Assembly (NCBI GenBank): GCA_902167985.1
Contig: CABHNZ010000036.1
Span: forward strand, 1 to 32,373
Direction of reading: 5' to 3'
Origin: Shinella sp. UYSO24
GTDB lineage: Bacteria; Pseudomonadota; Alphaproteobacteria; Rhizobiales; Rhizobiaceae
DNA: 32,373 bases
Both the position numbers and the translations under genes were made by a program. The notes below the pieces were generated by a model. The model was not told the origin of the DNA, ran no database searches, and saw nothing but the letters and a program-made list of their open reading frames with translations. Of the stretch, positions 32,303-32,373 are shown piece by piece. Within the stretch, counting starts at the first letter, position 1; each line of letters starts with the position of its first letter.

Positions 32303-32373
32303 AAATTCCCGAGTTCTTTTCGAGTTTCGCACCTGATTTTCGTGTCGTCGCAGAATATGGCAGACCGTGTCAA
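32303..32373. repeat. Right copy of 71-bp terminal direct repeat
   Basis: Identical to bases 1-71. Joining the ends places the LysR gene next to the P-loop kinase gene. Confidence 0.93.

Noticed and set aside
1..32373. tRNA or rRNA genes
   Set aside because: No tRNA-like cloverleaf or rRNA segment was noticed by eye. A dedicated covariance search was not possible.

Overview
The window looks like one complete small replicon of an alphaproteobacterium, most likely Rhizobiales or a relative. The first 71 bases recur exactly as the last 71, so the molecule probably closes into a circle of about 32,302 bp. The backbone is that of a mobilizable plasmid. It has a TraA-type MobA/MobL relaxase-helicase, a TraD-like protein, an oriT with the RSF1010/Ti-type nick core, a ParA with a small partner protein and an upstream repeat-rich centromere, a ParC-like/ParE stability module, a second RHH/RelE-type toxin-antitoxin pair, and a winged-helix protein that may be the replication initiator. 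No type IV secretion genes are visible, so transfer would need a helper.

Layout. 0-2.9 kb: P-loop kinase, frameshifted IS1182-type transposase and a serine recombinase. 3.0-4.95 kb: winged-helix protein, Abi-like HEPN protein, ribbon-helix-helix protein, terminator. 5.1-8.1 kb: Rep-like protein, ParC-like/ParE module, ParA/ParB-like operon and centromere. 8.6-9.2 kb: PAS protein. 9.2-12.3 kb: IS66 element with an UPF0149 passenger. 12.3-14.3 kb: small unknown genes and a ruined PilZ gene. 14.4-18.65 kb: a leftward operon of ECF sigma factor, anti-sigma factor, CnrX-like sensor, DUF1800 and DUF1501 proteins. 18.8-24.7 kb: mobilization block (TraD-like, unknown protein, oriT, TraA, DUF6118, ProQ/FinO-like). 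24.6-28.9 kb: small cargo genes (HNH-like, PRC-barrel, IS5 remnant, DUF883-like, PilZ, two ArsR regulators, RMF-like) with two candidate small RNAs. 28.9-32.3 kb: three overlapping unknown genes, a toxin-antitoxin pair, a repeat cluster, DUF4260 and a LysR regulator.

The most notable candidate system is the 14.4-18.65 kb operon. Its sigma/anti-sigma/sensor order recalls CnrYXH, but it drives two large uncharacterised proteins instead of an efflux pump, and its sensor has no His or Cys in the rebuilt reading. The operon is bracketed by two paralogous unknown proteins.

A caution applies throughout. At least a dozen genes are split by single-base shifts, nearly all of them deletions and many in short homopolymers. 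They hit otherwise well-preserved backbone genes. This looks more like residual long-read sequencing error than decay, so several genes called frameshifted here may be intact in the organism.
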